Assembly (NCBI GenBank): GCA_041398565.1 | Contig: JAWKUN010000002.1 | Coordinates: forward strand, 992,001 to 1,056,000 | Source of the DNA: DATGPD01 sp041398565 | GTDB lineage: Bacteria > Planctomycetota > UBA1135 > UBA2386 | Direction: 5' to 3' | Length of the DNA stretch: 64,000 bases | Shown: piece after piece, positions 44,164 to 54,677 of the stretch | How positions within the stretch are numbered: the stretch's first letter is position 1 | Layout of the letters: each line of letters begins with the position of its first letter | The notes under the pieces: generated by a model | Seen by the model: the letters and a program-made list of their open reading frames with translations, nothing else | Databases searched by the model: none | Told to the model about the DNA's origin: nothing | Translations under genes and position numbers: made by a program

Positions 44164-45501
44164 TCAAGCCCACGTCGGCCGCGCCGGGTCTCCGCTGGTC
44201 GCGATCTCGCGCACGTGGGCGTGCGCTTCCATCGCGCGCAGGATGCACTGGTCGCTGTTGTGGTACTCGTAGCGTCCGAAGCGCCCGAAGGTGATGTAGC
44301 CGGACTGATCGAACCAGGTGCGCACGCGGGCGACGCGCGCTGGGAAGTCGAGGTTTTGATCGATGTAGGCGTACTCGTGCTGGGCGACGTCGGTCATGAC
44401 CACTTGTTCGCGGGTGAACAGGCCGCAGCCCGCCAGCCGGGTGACGAGTTCGTCGACCCAGGCCCGGTTCGGCTCGATGTCACCACGGTGCGTGACCTCC
44501 GCCATGAACGAGGCGTGCCCGGGTGGCGCGTTGTGCGGCGAGTAGTTGCTGAAGTAGGTGACCCGGTTCGCCTCGCCCTGCGCGGGGAACGGCAGGTAGA
44601 TCCACGAGTAGGGGGGGATCGGTTCGGGGGCCCGGACGCCGATGATGACGTTGATCAGCGAGATCGGGCGTAGGGCGCGGATGTCGGCGCGCACTGCGGC
44701 GGGGATGCCCTCGACGTGCGGCTCGATCAGCGGCAACGGCACGGTATTGACCACCAGATCGAAGTCCTCGCCGTTGACGGCGAAACGGCTGCCGACCCGT
44801 TGCACGCGCTCGACCGGCGTGCGCGTGCGCAGGGTGAACCCGCCGCCTTCGACGGTGCCGTGCACGAGGGCTTCGAAGCCACCCCGCTTGGGGAAGAAGA
44901 ACACCGACTGGTGGGTGTAGCCCTGCGTGTCGAGGCCGACCGCCGAGCTGAGCACGTCGCGGAGCGGGGCCTCGGGGACGCGGCCCGCCACCCAGGCCGA
45001 AGTCATCGTCGCCAGGTCGCAGCTCCAGATCTTCTCGTTGTAGGGGACCATGAAATGGCGGGCGAACCCGCCGCCCATGCGCCACTGGATCCAATCCTTG
45101 AAGTTCTCGGGACACGGTGCGCCGGTGCGGCGCGCCACGTGCGCCTCGATGTAGCCCTCCAGGCAGTCGACGATCGCCTCCTTGGTGAGATGGCCGACTC
45201 CGTTCTCGAACGGGTACGGCACGAAGCGATCGTGCCAGAGGATGCGCGTCTGTCGCTCGATGCGGCACAGCTCCGGCTCGCCGCCGCAGCGCTCCTTCTG
45301 CCAGTCGAGGGCGCGCCGGTCCTTGCTGAACAAGATGTGCCCGCCGGCTTCGTCCCAGGTGAAGCCGTCGGTCTGCCGCGACCGGCACAGGCCCCCCGCT
45401 CGATCGGCCTTCTCGAGCACGGTCACCGCATGGCCGTCGGCGGCGAGGAGTCGGGCCAGGGTCAAGCCGGAGATGCCGGCACCGAGGATGCAGATCTTCA
45501 C
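44164..45501 (-). CDS. FAD-dependent oxidoreductase, UDP-galactopyranose-mutase-like
   Basis: A 445-residue flavoprotein with the N-terminal dinucleotide-binding motif ILGAGISGLTLARLLAADGH and VLEKADRAGGLCRS. The middle segments FVPYPFENGVGHL and NFKDWIQWRMGGGFARHFMVPYNEKIW strongly resemble UDP-galactopyranose mutase-like and protoporphyrinogen-oxidase-like proteins in polysaccharide clusters, which carry the same YNEKIW region. The C-terminal FGRFGRYEYHNSDQCILRAM is also family-typical. It may isomerise or oxidise a nucleotide sugar for surface glycans. No glycan operon is directly attached. Confidence 0.83.
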   Translation of the reverse strand: MKICILGAGISGLTLARLLAADGHAVTVLEKADRAGGLCRSRQTDGFTWDEAGGHILFSKDRRALDWQKERCGGEPELCRIERQTRILWHDRFVPYPFENGVGHLTKEAIVDCLEGYIEAHVARRTGAPCPENFKDWIQWRMGGGFARHFMVPYNEKIWSCDLATMTSAWVAGRVPEAPLRDVLSSAVGLDTQGYTHQSVFFFPKRGGFEALVHGTVEGGGFTLRTRTPVERVQRVGSRFAVNGEDFDLVVNTVPLPLIEPHVEGIPAAVRADIRALRPISLINVIIGVRAPEPIPPYSWIYLPFPAQGEANRVTYFSNYSPHNAPPGHASFMAEVTHRGDIEPNRAWVDELVTRLAGCGLFTREQVVMTDVAQHEYAYIDQNLDFPARVARVRTWFDQSGYITFGRFGRYEYHNSDQCILRAMEAHAHVREIATSGDPARPTWA

Positions 45502-45693
45502 GCCAGGAGCGAAGCAGGAACGAAAGGCGATAGCTCAGCACGGGCGCGCGGGCGATGCGAGCCTGGCTCCACGATTCGTTGGCCGTGGCCGTGGACGGAT
45601 CGATTCCACCGCCGAACATCGGGGCGACCGGGGGCAGACAGGAAGGCCCGATGACGTGGCCGGCTCGCGGTCCCGGTGCGTAGGCTGTCGCGG

Positions 45694-46869
45694 ATGTCCG
45701 TCCGCGCGCCGCGCAGCGAGCGACTCGTCGTCTGGGCGCTCACGCTGGGCGCATTCGCCATGGCGCTCAACGCGCAGGTCCTGGCTGCCTTGCTGCCGTT
45801 CCTGGAGCCAGCGGTGGCGCCCGACAAGGCCGCCAAGGGGACTCTGGCTTCGGCCGCCGGCTTGGCCGGCGCGCTCGGCGCGTTCTTGCTCGGGCCTTCC
45901 GTCGATCGCGTCGGGCGCCGGCCACCGATGCTGCTCGGCATGGCGGTGTTCACCGCCGCCAGCGTGCTGCATTGCTTCGCCACCTCGTTCGGGGTCCTGC
46001 TGGCGGCGCGAGCGGTGGCCGGGTTCGCGGTCGGTGTCGCCTACACCGGTGCGTCCGCCGCGGTCGCCGACGTCGTCCCCTACGAACGCCTCGGGGCGGC
46101 CATGGGGGTCTTCAACGCCGGCATCTTCCTGGCCACGCCGATCGGCTTGCCGCTGGCCAACCAGTTGGCCGTCCTCGGCCACTGGCGTTGGATCTTCGCC
46201 GTTCAGGCGGGGCTGGGGGCCGTGACCGCGCTCGTTTTCGCGCGCGCCCTTCCTGCCGGGCTCGGCCGGAGCGGCCGCACCACCTCGCAGCTCGTGCTGC
46301 TGCGCCAACCGATGGTGCTGCCGACCCTGGCGGCGGTGCTGCTGGCCGCCGGTGGCTTCTTCGCCTTCGTGCAGTTCGTCGGACAGTGGCTGGACGACCT
46401 GGCGATCGTGCCGCGCCAGCGGCAGGCGTGGTTGTGGGTGGGGCTGGGGTTGGCCTCCGCCGTCGGCGCGGTCGTGTTGGGCCGCGTCACCGATCGCGTC
46501 GGCAAGCGTGCGTTCGTGCTGCTGAGCACTGGTTGGCTGGCCGTACTACTGGGGCTCATGACGTTCGTCGACAGCCTCGGCAAGTTGCTCGCGGTCGGCC
46601 TGCCGATGACCTTGGTCGCCGCGGCGCGCACCAGCGCCTTCCAGGCGCTCGCCGCCGAGATCGTGCCGCCGGCGATGCGCGGCACGCTGATGGGAGCGCG
46701 CAGCGCTGCGGTCCAGCTCGGCCAAGGTGCGTTCCTGATCCTCGGCGGCGCGGTGTACGAGGCCAGGGGGTTCGGCGGCTTCCTCTCCGTGTCCGTGGTG
46801 GCCGTGGGCTTGTCCTACGTGCTGGTACGCGTGTTCGTGCGCGACCGTGCCGGCGACCGTTCGGAGTGA
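45694..46869 (+). CDS. MFS transporter
   Basis: A 391-residue major facilitator with about twelve spans. The span 2-3 loop motif LLGPSVDRVGRRPPMLLG and the ARAVAGFAVGVAYTGASAAVADVVP segment are characteristic of drug:proton antiporter-type (DHA1) proteins. ATG 45694 is taken as the start; an in-frame GTG 18 nt upstream is possible. A TAGGCT hexamer lies 7 nt before the ATG. Its stop is 7 nt before the zincin gene, so the two form an operon. The substrate is unknown. Confidence 0.88.
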   Translation: MSVRAPRSERLVVWALTLGAFAMALNAQVLAALLPFLEPAVAPDKAAKGTLASAAGLAGALGAFLLGPSVDRVGRRPPMLLGMAVFTAASVLHCFATSFGVLLAARAVAGFAVGVAYTGASAAVADVVPYERLGAAMGVFNAGIFLATPIGLPLANQLAVLGHWRWIFAVQAGLGAVTALVFARALPAGLGRSGRTTSQLVLLRQPMVLPTLAAVLLAAGGFFAFVQFVGQWLDDLAIVPRQRQAWLWVGLGLASAVGAVVLGRVTDRVGKRAFVLLSTGWLAVLLGLMTFVDSLGKLLAVGLPMTLVAAARTSAFQALAAEIVPPAMRGTLMGARSAAVQLGQGAFLILGGAVYEARGFGGFLSVSVVAVGLSYVLVRVFVRDRAGDRSE

Positions 46870-46876
46870 CCGAAGG

Positions 46877-47686
46877 ATGACCGACCACCACCGTGAGCTG
46901 TTCGCGCGTGCCGACGCGGCCCTCGACGCCGGCGAACTCGACGCGGCTCGCCGCCACGCCACCGCCGGCCTGCGCGCTTGTGAGCGGCTGCGCGTTCCCG
47001 CCCTCGAGCGCGTGCCGGGGATGTACGTCCTCGCTGCTGTCCATGCCGAGCGCCTGGAGGACGAAGCGGCACGGACGCTGCTCGCCCGCGTGCTCGAGCT
47101 CGATCCCTCGCATGGAGACGCCGCCTACCTGCAAGCCAAGCTCTGCCTGACGCGCTGGGACTTCGTCGGTGCCGACCGCCTGCTGGCCCGCTGGCCGGAA
47201 GCCGAGGCCAGCGCCGCCGTACTGCACCTGCGCGCGACCTCGGCCGAGCTGCAGGGTCGCCAGGCCGAGGCGGACGGCTTGTTCCAGCGCGCCGCGGCGC
47301 TGGACCCCGACGGCTGCCCGTTGCCGGTGCGCATCGGCGACGACGAGGTGCACGCGCTCCTGCGTGAGACCATCGGGGCCTTGCCGCCGGCCGTGGTCGC
47401 GACCCTCGCCAACCTGACCGTCGACGTGCTGCCGGTACCGGACGTGCGCTTGCACGCGGACGTCGATCCCGAGGTGCTCGGCCTCTACGCCGGCACGCCG
47501 GTGGGGGAGGGCGATGGGGCGGCGATCGGCCTCCCCGACCGCGTCTACATCTTCAAGCGCAACCTCGAGCGCATCGCGGCCGACCGCGACGAGTTGATCG
47601 AACAGCTCAGGATCACCTTGCTGCACGAACTCGGCCACCACCTGGGGTGGGACGAGGACGACCTCGCCGAGCGTGGGCTCGAGTGA
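46877..47686 (+). CDS. Zincin-fold metallopeptidase-family protein with TPR-like N-terminus
   Basis: A 269-residue soluble protein. The C-terminal 120 residues match the short zincin family PF06262-type proteins: PDRVYIFKRNLERIAADRDEL then the zinc site LLHELGHHLGWDEDDL (His250, Glu251, His254). The N-terminal 140 residues are TPR-like helices (ALDAGELDAARRHATAGLRA, EDEAARTLLARVLELDPSHGD). Whether these small zincins are real peptidases is not established. A GAAGG ribosome-binding site precedes ATG 46877, 7 nt after the MFS stop. Confidence 0.87.
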   Translation: MTDHHRELFARADAALDAGELDAARRHATAGLRACERLRVPALERVPGMYVLAAVHAERLEDEAARTLLARVLELDPSHGDAAYLQAKLCLTRWDFVGADRLLARWPEAEASAAVLHLRATSAELQGRQAEADGLFQRAAALDPDGCPLPVRIGDDEVHALLRETIGALPPAVVATLANLTVDVLPVPDVRLHADVDPEVLGLYAGTPVGEGDGAAIGLPDRVYIFKRNLERIAADRDELIEQLRITLLHELGHHLGWDEDDLAERGLE

Positions 47687-47733
47687 GCCGAAGGCTCGCG
47701 ATCGCGGAGGCGATCGCCAGCAACATGCTCAAA

Positions 47734-47760
47734 GCCCGTGCGCGCGATTTCTTCACGGGC
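47734..47760. terminator. Hairpin between convergent genes
   Basis: GCCCGTG pairs with CACGGGC (7 bp, 13-nt loop) in the 87-bp gap between the zincin gene and the LamG gene. There is no strong T-tract on either strand, so termination is uncertain. Confidence 0.4.
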
Positions 47761-47773
47761 CGTGAGTGCGCGC

Positions 47774-48901
47774 CTACGGCGCGATCTGGAACACGCCGCC
47801 GTCGCTGGCGAACAGTGGCGTCGCGCAGCCCGACTCGGCCCAGATGGTCTGGAACACGAGTTGGCGGTTGCGCAGGCTGGGACTGTTGGGAATCGGCAGC
47901 GGGATGCGTGCGAACGCCAAGGCGCCGCCGGCCACGGGAATCTGCACGCCCAGCGCCGTCGGGTCGATCCACAAATCGACGCCGAGGAATCGGATCGGCG
48001 CACTCAGGTTGGCGGTGGCGAGCCAGAAGACTCCCGCGCCCGTGGTCGTGCTGCGGATGGAGCCGACCGCGAACGCGGCGTTGCCGACGCGTGGGAACGT
48101 GGTGACGACGCTGCGCGGCGCGCCGGTGCAGCCGGTCGTGGCAGTGCCGAAGTTGGCCGAGGCCAGCGTCACCGGTGGCAGGTTGAGGGTGTTCGGCGCG
48201 AAGGTCGGTGCGTTGACCAGCTGGCCGGCGTTGGCGCCCGAGCTGTCCTGAGCGTTGCTGTTGAGGTTCCAGGTGCTCACCTCGAACGGGATGCTCGACA
48301 GCTCGAAGTTCATGGTGTCGGAGATCTCGGCCGCGGTGCGCGCGAACGGCCACAGGCGCACCTCGTCGATCTCGCCGTTCCACTCCTCGATGCCGGGCGA
48401 CGACAGGTCGCCATTGCCGATGCGCAGCGTGTTGCCCGTGTTGACGATGTCGCCGGTCGCCGGCGTGCTCGCCACTTCGACGCCGTTGACGAACAGGCGC
48501 ACCATGGCGCCGTCGTAGGTGCCGGCGACGTGCGTCCAGGTCTGCAGTTGGCCGGTCGTGAAGGCCCAACTGGCCGTGCGCGTGCCCGACGACGTGCGCA
48601 CCATCCATCCCAGCGAGAGGGTGTTGGTGTTGGCGGCGTTGACGCGGAGCATGTAGTTCTCCGAGCCCGGCGTCGAGTTCTGGCGCACGACCGTCGGCCA
48701 GCGGTAGCCGGTGCCGAGCGTGGAGTCGTCGTACGTCACCCACGCCTCGATGGTGATGCCGCTGCGCGGGACCAGGGTGGCGGCGTAGGGCACGTCGACA
48801 TAGGTGTCGACGCCATTGGTCAACTGCAAGCCCACGTTCTGGGCGGCGAGGGGGGAGACGGCCGCCAAAGCGGCGATGGCAGCGGGGCAGAGTGAGCGCA
48901 T
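47774..48901 (-). CDS. Secreted LamG/concanavalin-like protein with LPIPN C-terminal domain
   Basis: A 375-residue exported protein. A signal peptide (MRSLCPAAIAALAAVSPLAA) is followed by a LamG / concanavalin-A-like jelly roll (about 22-215), with ITIEAWVTYDD, WTHVAGTYDGAMVRLFVNGV and GEIDEVRLWPFARTAAEI. The C-terminal 120 residues contain IPLPIPNSPSLRNRQLVFQ, which is shared in position and pattern with the end of the 62146-63885 protein. The LamG part probably binds carbohydrate or protein; the tail may be a structural or export-related domain. Confidence 0.85.
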   Translation of the reverse strand: MRSLCPAAIAALAAVSPLAAQNVGLQLTNGVDTYVDVPYAATLVPRSGITIEAWVTYDDSTLGTGYRWPTVVRQNSTPGSENYMLRVNAANTNTLSLGWMVRTSSGTRTASWAFTTGQLQTWTHVAGTYDGAMVRLFVNGVEVASTPATGDIVNTGNTLRIGNGDLSSPGIEEWNGEIDEVRLWPFARTAAEISDTMNFELSSIPFEVSTWNLNSNAQDSSGANAGQLVNAPTFAPNTLNLPPVTLASANFGTATTGCTGAPRSVVTTFPRVGNAAFAVGSIRSTTTGAGVFWLATANLSAPIRFLGVDLWIDPTALGVQIPVAGGALAFARIPLPIPNSPSLRNRQLVFQTIWAESGCATPLFASDGGVFQIAP

Positions 48902-49031
48902 GGCAGGTTGGGAGTCGACTCCGACTCCGCGCCCGATCGAGTCGTGCCGCGCGAGTCGAGAACCGCCGCAGCATAGCGGGCTGGCGGCCGGCCTGGCGCT
49001 TCGGCCGCCAACTCGACCCCACGCGGCGGCC

Positions 49032-49322
49032 TCACCCGGCGGAGCGTCGCAGGCGGGCCCGCAGATCCTGCAGGCCCACCGGGCAGTTGCGGGTCAGGAA
49101 CTTGCCGTCCTGGCGGCGGAAGAAGCGCGGGCCCGGCAGTGCCTCGGTGGTCAGGGTGAGGTTCGACGCTTGCTGGCCGTCGAGGCCGGTCAGGTCGTAC
49201 ACGAAGAGGCCGCACCGGCTGCAGATGCTCACCGGCCTGCCCTCGGCATGGTCCTCGCCGACGCCCGGACAAGGAGCAGCAATGCAGGCGCGTTGGCGGA
49301 AGTCGTCGCGGGTGTTGGTCAT
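49032..49322 (-). CDS. Small cysteine-rich protein
   Basis: A 96-residue protein with cysteines at 13, 18, 34, 37 and 80. The CSRCGLFVYDLTGLDGQQA segment, followed by RFFRRQDGKFLTRNCPVGL, matches a small bacterial family in which a C-x2-C knuckle and a late C-P motif recur; I know it only as uncharacterised. The cysteines could bind zinc or an iron-sulfur cluster. ATG 49322 is the natural start; the longer open frame upstream runs antisense to the epimerase promoter region. Confidence 0.75.
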   Translation of the reverse strand: MTNTRDDFRQRACIAAPCPGVGEDHAEGRPVSICSRCGLFVYDLTGLDGQQASNLTLTTEALPGPRFFRRQDGKFLTRNCPVGLQDLRARLRRSAG

Positions 49323-49458
49323 CGGATCCCTCTCTCGTGCCGGCGGCCCGGCACCGCAGAAGCGTAGTCCGCGCGCGCGCGCCACGCCGCCCGGCGCTGC
49401 GCGGAGTCTCGATCCGAGTGCGGTGCGATCGTGCTGTCGGCTCGCGCCCCTTCTCGGC

Positions 49459-50604
49459 ATGCTATGGCGCGTGTTGTCGAAGACCCGTGCGCTCGTTCTC
49501 GCCGCGTCCGCCGCGGCGACCCTCGTCTTCAGCTCGTGCCAGTCGATGCCGCCCGCCAGCGAAGGATCGTTCGGAACCACCCGTGCGGGCGAAGCCGCCC
49601 GTTTCCTCGTCCTGCACAATGCCCACGGGCTGCGCGCCAAGCTGACCGACTACGGTGCCACTCTGGTCGAGATGTGGGTGCCCGGACGCGATGGTCGCCT
49701 GGCGGACGTCGTCCTCGGTTTCGACGACGTCAGCGGCTACGAATCGGACGCCAACCAGTACTTCGGCTGCACCGCCGGGCGCGTGTGCAACCGCATCGCC
49801 AAGGGGACCTTCAGCCTCGACGGGACGACCTACAAGCTGGCGGTCAACAACGGTCCCAACCATCTGCACGGCGGTGGTGCGCGCGCGCTGTCACGGGTCA
49901 TGTGGCAGGCCGAGCGTATCGACGGCCCGCGTGGCGAGGCGGTTCGCTTCGCCTATCGCAGCCCGGACGGCGAGGAGGGCTACCCCGGCAACCTCGACAT
50001 CCGCGTCACCTACACGCTCACCGCCGACGACGAACTGGTGGTCGAGTACGAAGCGACCACCGACAAGGCCACGCCGGTCAACCTCACCAACCACGCGTAC
50101 TGGAACCTCGCTGGCCACGGTGCTGCCACCGTGCTCGACCACGAGCTGTGGATCGACGCCGATCGCTACACTCCGACGGACGCGACGCTCATCCCGACCG
50201 GCGCCGTCGACCGTGTCGATCGCACTCCCCTCGACTTCCGGGTGGCCAAGCCCATCGGGCGCGACATGGCTGCGGTCGCGAAGACTGCCGCCGGTGGCTA
50301 CGACCACAACTTCGTGCTCAATGGCGGCGCCGATCGCTTCCGCATCGCCGCGCGTCTGCGCGAGCTGGGGTCGGGACGCACGCTGCACATCCTCACCGAC
50401 CAGCCCGACCTGCAGTTCTATTCCGGCAACTTCCTCATGGGGCAGATCGGCAAGGAGGGGCGAATCTACGACCATCGCTCGGCGTGCTGTCTCGAGACAC
50501 AGCACGCACCGGACTCGGTCAATCACCCCGAGTTCCCCTCGACCACCCTGCGTCCGGGCGAGACCTACCGCACCAAGACCGTGCACCGCTTCAGCTTGAT
50601 GTGA
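49459..50604 (+). CDS. galM: Aldose 1-epimerase, predicted lipoprotein
   Basis: A 381-residue galactose mutarotase-family enzyme that interconverts alpha and beta anomers of sugars. Family motifs are GCTAGRVCNRIAKGTF, NHLHGG, VNLTNHAYWNL with the catalytic histidine, YDHNFVL and the catalytic Glu in CCLETQHAPDSVNHP. The N-terminus is a lipoprotein signal with Cys27 (ATLVFSSCQS), so the enzyme probably works in the periplasm rather than the cytoplasm, fitting sugar uptake after extracellular polysaccharide degradation. It stands alone. Confidence 0.92.
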   Translation: MLWRVLSKTRALVLAASAAATLVFSSCQSMPPASEGSFGTTRAGEAARFLVLHNAHGLRAKLTDYGATLVEMWVPGRDGRLADVVLGFDDVSGYESDANQYFGCTAGRVCNRIAKGTFSLDGTTYKLAVNNGPNHLHGGGARALSRVMWQAERIDGPRGEAVRFAYRSPDGEEGYPGNLDIRVTYTLTADDELVVEYEATTDKATPVNLTNHAYWNLAGHGAATVLDHELWIDADRYTPTDATLIPTGAVDRVDRTPLDFRVAKPIGRDMAAVAKTAAGGYDHNFVLNGGADRFRIAARLRELGSGRTLHILTDQPDLQFYSGNFLMGQIGKEGRIYDHRSACCLETQHAPDSVNHPEFPSTTLRPGETYRTKTVHRFSLM

Positions 50605-50735
50605 GGGCAGGCGACCCGAAGCGGAACCAGGCTCGTCGCGAGCGTGTTGCCGCAGATCGTCGGGCCGCGGATCAGGGTGCGCGCGCGGTCGAAGTGCGCT
50701 GACGCCGTTCGAGCCGACCTCGCCGCGCGTCGTCC

Positions 50736-52150
<1,415 letters not shown>

Positions 52151-52151
<1 letters not shown>

Positions 52152-54340
52152 CAGTCGACGTAGAGGAACTCGTTGAGGTTGAACAGGATCTGGCAGAGGT
52201 CGACCAGGGCGAGGTCGGGGTGCGCGTGCCGGGCGCGTTGTGCGAGCAAGAACCGGCATGCCCGCTCGTTTTCGTCGGCGCTCGGTGCACGCCGCAACGC
52301 CATCTCGAACGCCCGCGCTACCTGCTCGCCGTCGTCCTCGCCGGCCGCGGTGCGCACGCGCGTCGCCAAGATCTCGGCCTGGTCCCGCACGAAAGCGTCG
52401 TTCATGAGAGCCAACGCCTGTAACGGTGTGGTCGTCGGTGTGCGCCGGCCGCAGCTCGTCGTGGCGTCGGGAGCATCGAACACCTCGAGCAGCGGGAAGC
52501 GCACCGAGCGACGCATGAACACGTACAGGCTGCGACGCCAGGTGCGCGGACCGTCGTGCACGCCGAGCGGCCACTTGTTCGTGCTGCCGGTCGCGATCGC
52601 GTCGGGGTGCATCCACGGCTTGACGCTCGGTCCGTACAGCTTTGGGTTGAGGCTGCCGGTCGTGGCGAGGATGGCATCGCGCAAGGACTCGGCGTCGAGA
52701 CGCACGGGGAATCGTCTGGCCCACAGCCCGTCATCGATGGTGCTCCCTTGCCGCACCGAACTGGTCTGCCGGTAGAAGGCGCTGGTGACGATCGAGCGGT
52801 GGAGACGCTTGAGCCGGAAGCCGCCGGCGATGAAGTCTCGGGCCAGCCAGTCGAGCAAGGCCGGGTCGGTCGGTCGTTCGCCTTGCATGCCGAAGTCGTT
52901 CGGCGTGGCCACGAGCCCGCGACCCATGTGCTGCTGCCAGATGCGGTTGACGATCACTCGAGCCAGCAGGCGTCCGGCGCCGTGCTCGACATCGGTCAGC
53001 CAGCGGGCCAGCGCGGCGCGGCGGCCGGTGGTGTCGCTCCGGGGCGTCGGCGCGGCGTAGCGGGCCTGCTCGGCAATCGGCGTCAGCACCTGCAAGAAGC
53101 CCGGCGCCAGGGGCTCCACCTTGTCGTCGGGGTTGCCGCGCCGCAGCAGATAGGACGGCGACGGCGTCGCGCCGCGGTCGGTCATCACCAGCGCCAGGTC
53201 GTCGTCGTGCGCGGGCGTCTCGGGCGCCGTCCGCAGCGGTCGGTCGGCTCGCTCGGTCGTCGTGAACGCTGCCACCAGCCGGTAGTAGTCGCGCGTCGGG
53301 ATGGGGTCGTACTTGTGGTCGTGGCAACGCGCGCAGCCGACCGTCAGGCTTAGGAAGGCCGAGCCGATCGTGCTCACCACGTCGTCGTACTCGTCGTAGC
53401 GGGTGTGCTCGTTCTCCTGATTGCCGACCGTCGGGCCGGCACACAGGAAGCCGGTGGCTCGCCAGGTGCGCGGTTCGTCCGGGCGCAGTTCGTCGGCCGC
53501 CACCTGCAGGCGCACGAATTCGTCGAACGGCATGTCGTCGTTCATCGCCTCGATGACGAAATCGCGGTACGGGTAGGCGTGCGGCCGCTCGTGGTCGAAC
53601 TCGTAGCCGCCGCTGTCGGCGTAGCGCGCGACGTCCAACCAGTGCCGCGCCTGTCGCTCACCGAAGTGGGGACTCGCGAGCAAGGTGTCGACCGCGCGCT
53701 CGTAGGCGTCGGGGCGATCGTCGGCGAGGAACTCGTCGAGTTGGGCGCGAGTAGGCGGCAAGCCCAGCAGGGTGAAACAAAGGCGACGCAGGAGAGTCGG
53801 CTTGTCGGCCGAGGGGTTCGGCTGCACGCCCGCTGCGTCGAGGCGCGCCAGCCAGAATCGATCCGCCTCGGTGTGGGCGCGTCCTTCGCCGGCCGCCGGT
53901 GGCGAGGCCGCTTCGAACGCCGCGAACGCCCAGAACGACCGGTCGGCGTCGGTGACCTGCAGCTCGTCGCTGGCGCCGCGGGCCGGAGCGTCGATCACGC
54001 GCGCATACGGTGCGCCGTCGGCGATCCACGCGCGCAGGCTGTCGACCTCGGCGGCGGCGAGAGCCGCTTGGCGGTGCGGCATGTGCGGCGCCTGCCGATG
54101 CTCGACCAGCGCGAGGACCAGGCTGGCCTCGGGGTCGCCGGGGCGCAACGCCGGGCCGCTCTTGCCACCCCGCAGGGCGGCATCGCGGGTGGTCAAGTCG
54201 AGCCCGGCGCGGCGCCGCGTCGCGTTGTGGCAAGAGACGCAGCGTTGCTCGACGACGGTGAGGGGGTCCTGACCGGTGAGCGCACTGCTGGCGACCAAGA
54301 GGGATGCGGCGAGACCACGCACGGCGAGAGGCTTCACCAT
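52151..54340 (-). CDS. PSCyt1/DUF1549/DUF1553 protein with haem-binding motifs
   Basis: A 729-residue exported planctomycete protein. After a signal peptide there is a cytochrome-c-like CxxCH at 34-38 (CVSCH). DUF1549 spans about 135-340, with FWLARLDAAGVQPNPSADKP, HWLDVARYADSGGYE and a second CxxCH near 335 (CARCHDHKYDPIP). DUF1553 fills the C-terminal 300 residues (VIVNRIWQQHMGRGLVATPND to LCQILFNLNEFLYVD). It probably works in the periplasm with the DUF1501 partner. The start ATG 54340 has a GGGAG ribosome-binding site about 6 nt upstream. Confidence 0.95.
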
Positions 54341-54430
54341 AGCTCCCGCGGGCGAGACGTGAGCGCGGTCGGCGGCGGCCGGGCAAACGAAACCGCGGTG
54401 GGCGAACGACCGCGGCCGTCGCCCATCTCC

Positions 54431-54474
54431 CCAGCCTTGCAGCGGTGGAGCCAAGCTCCACCGCTGAACGCTGG
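54431..54474. repeat. Dispersed palindromic repeat, copy C
   Basis: CCAGCCTTGCAGCGGTGGAG pairs with CTCCACCGCTGAACGCTGG around CCAAG: a near-complete stem with one mismatch and one bulged base. It is nearly the same sequence as copy A. Confidence 0.8.
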
Positions 54475-54485
54475 ACAGGACCGCG

Positions 54486-54528
54486 CCAGCCTTGCGGTGG
54501 AGGGGCAAGACTCCACTGCTGACGCTGG
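54486..54528. repeat. Dispersed palindromic repeat, copy D
   Basis: A shorter, degenerate copy only 11 nt after copy C: CCAGCCTTGCGGTGGAG and CTCCACTGCTGACGCTGG around GGGCAAGA. Confidence 0.7.
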
Positions 54529-54677
54529 CTCGGAAGCGGCAACCCGCGCCCGGATTCGCTAACGTGTTCGACCCTCCCATCCCCGCTCGTGCAGGCCCCC
54601 CCGACTGCGCCCCGCCGGCCCTGCGTCGCGGCGGCTCCCCGGCGGTCGCGAGCGCGCGCGACGACGCCGACCAGCTC

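Larger units (their letters stand above)
54341..54677. other. Divergent intergenic region carrying two palindromic repeats
   Basis: This is 337 bp between the PSCyt1 gene and the membrane glycosyltransferase-like gene. Its main content is repeat copies C and D. A TAACGT hexamer lies at about 54561. No small gene is convincing. Confidence 0.6.
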
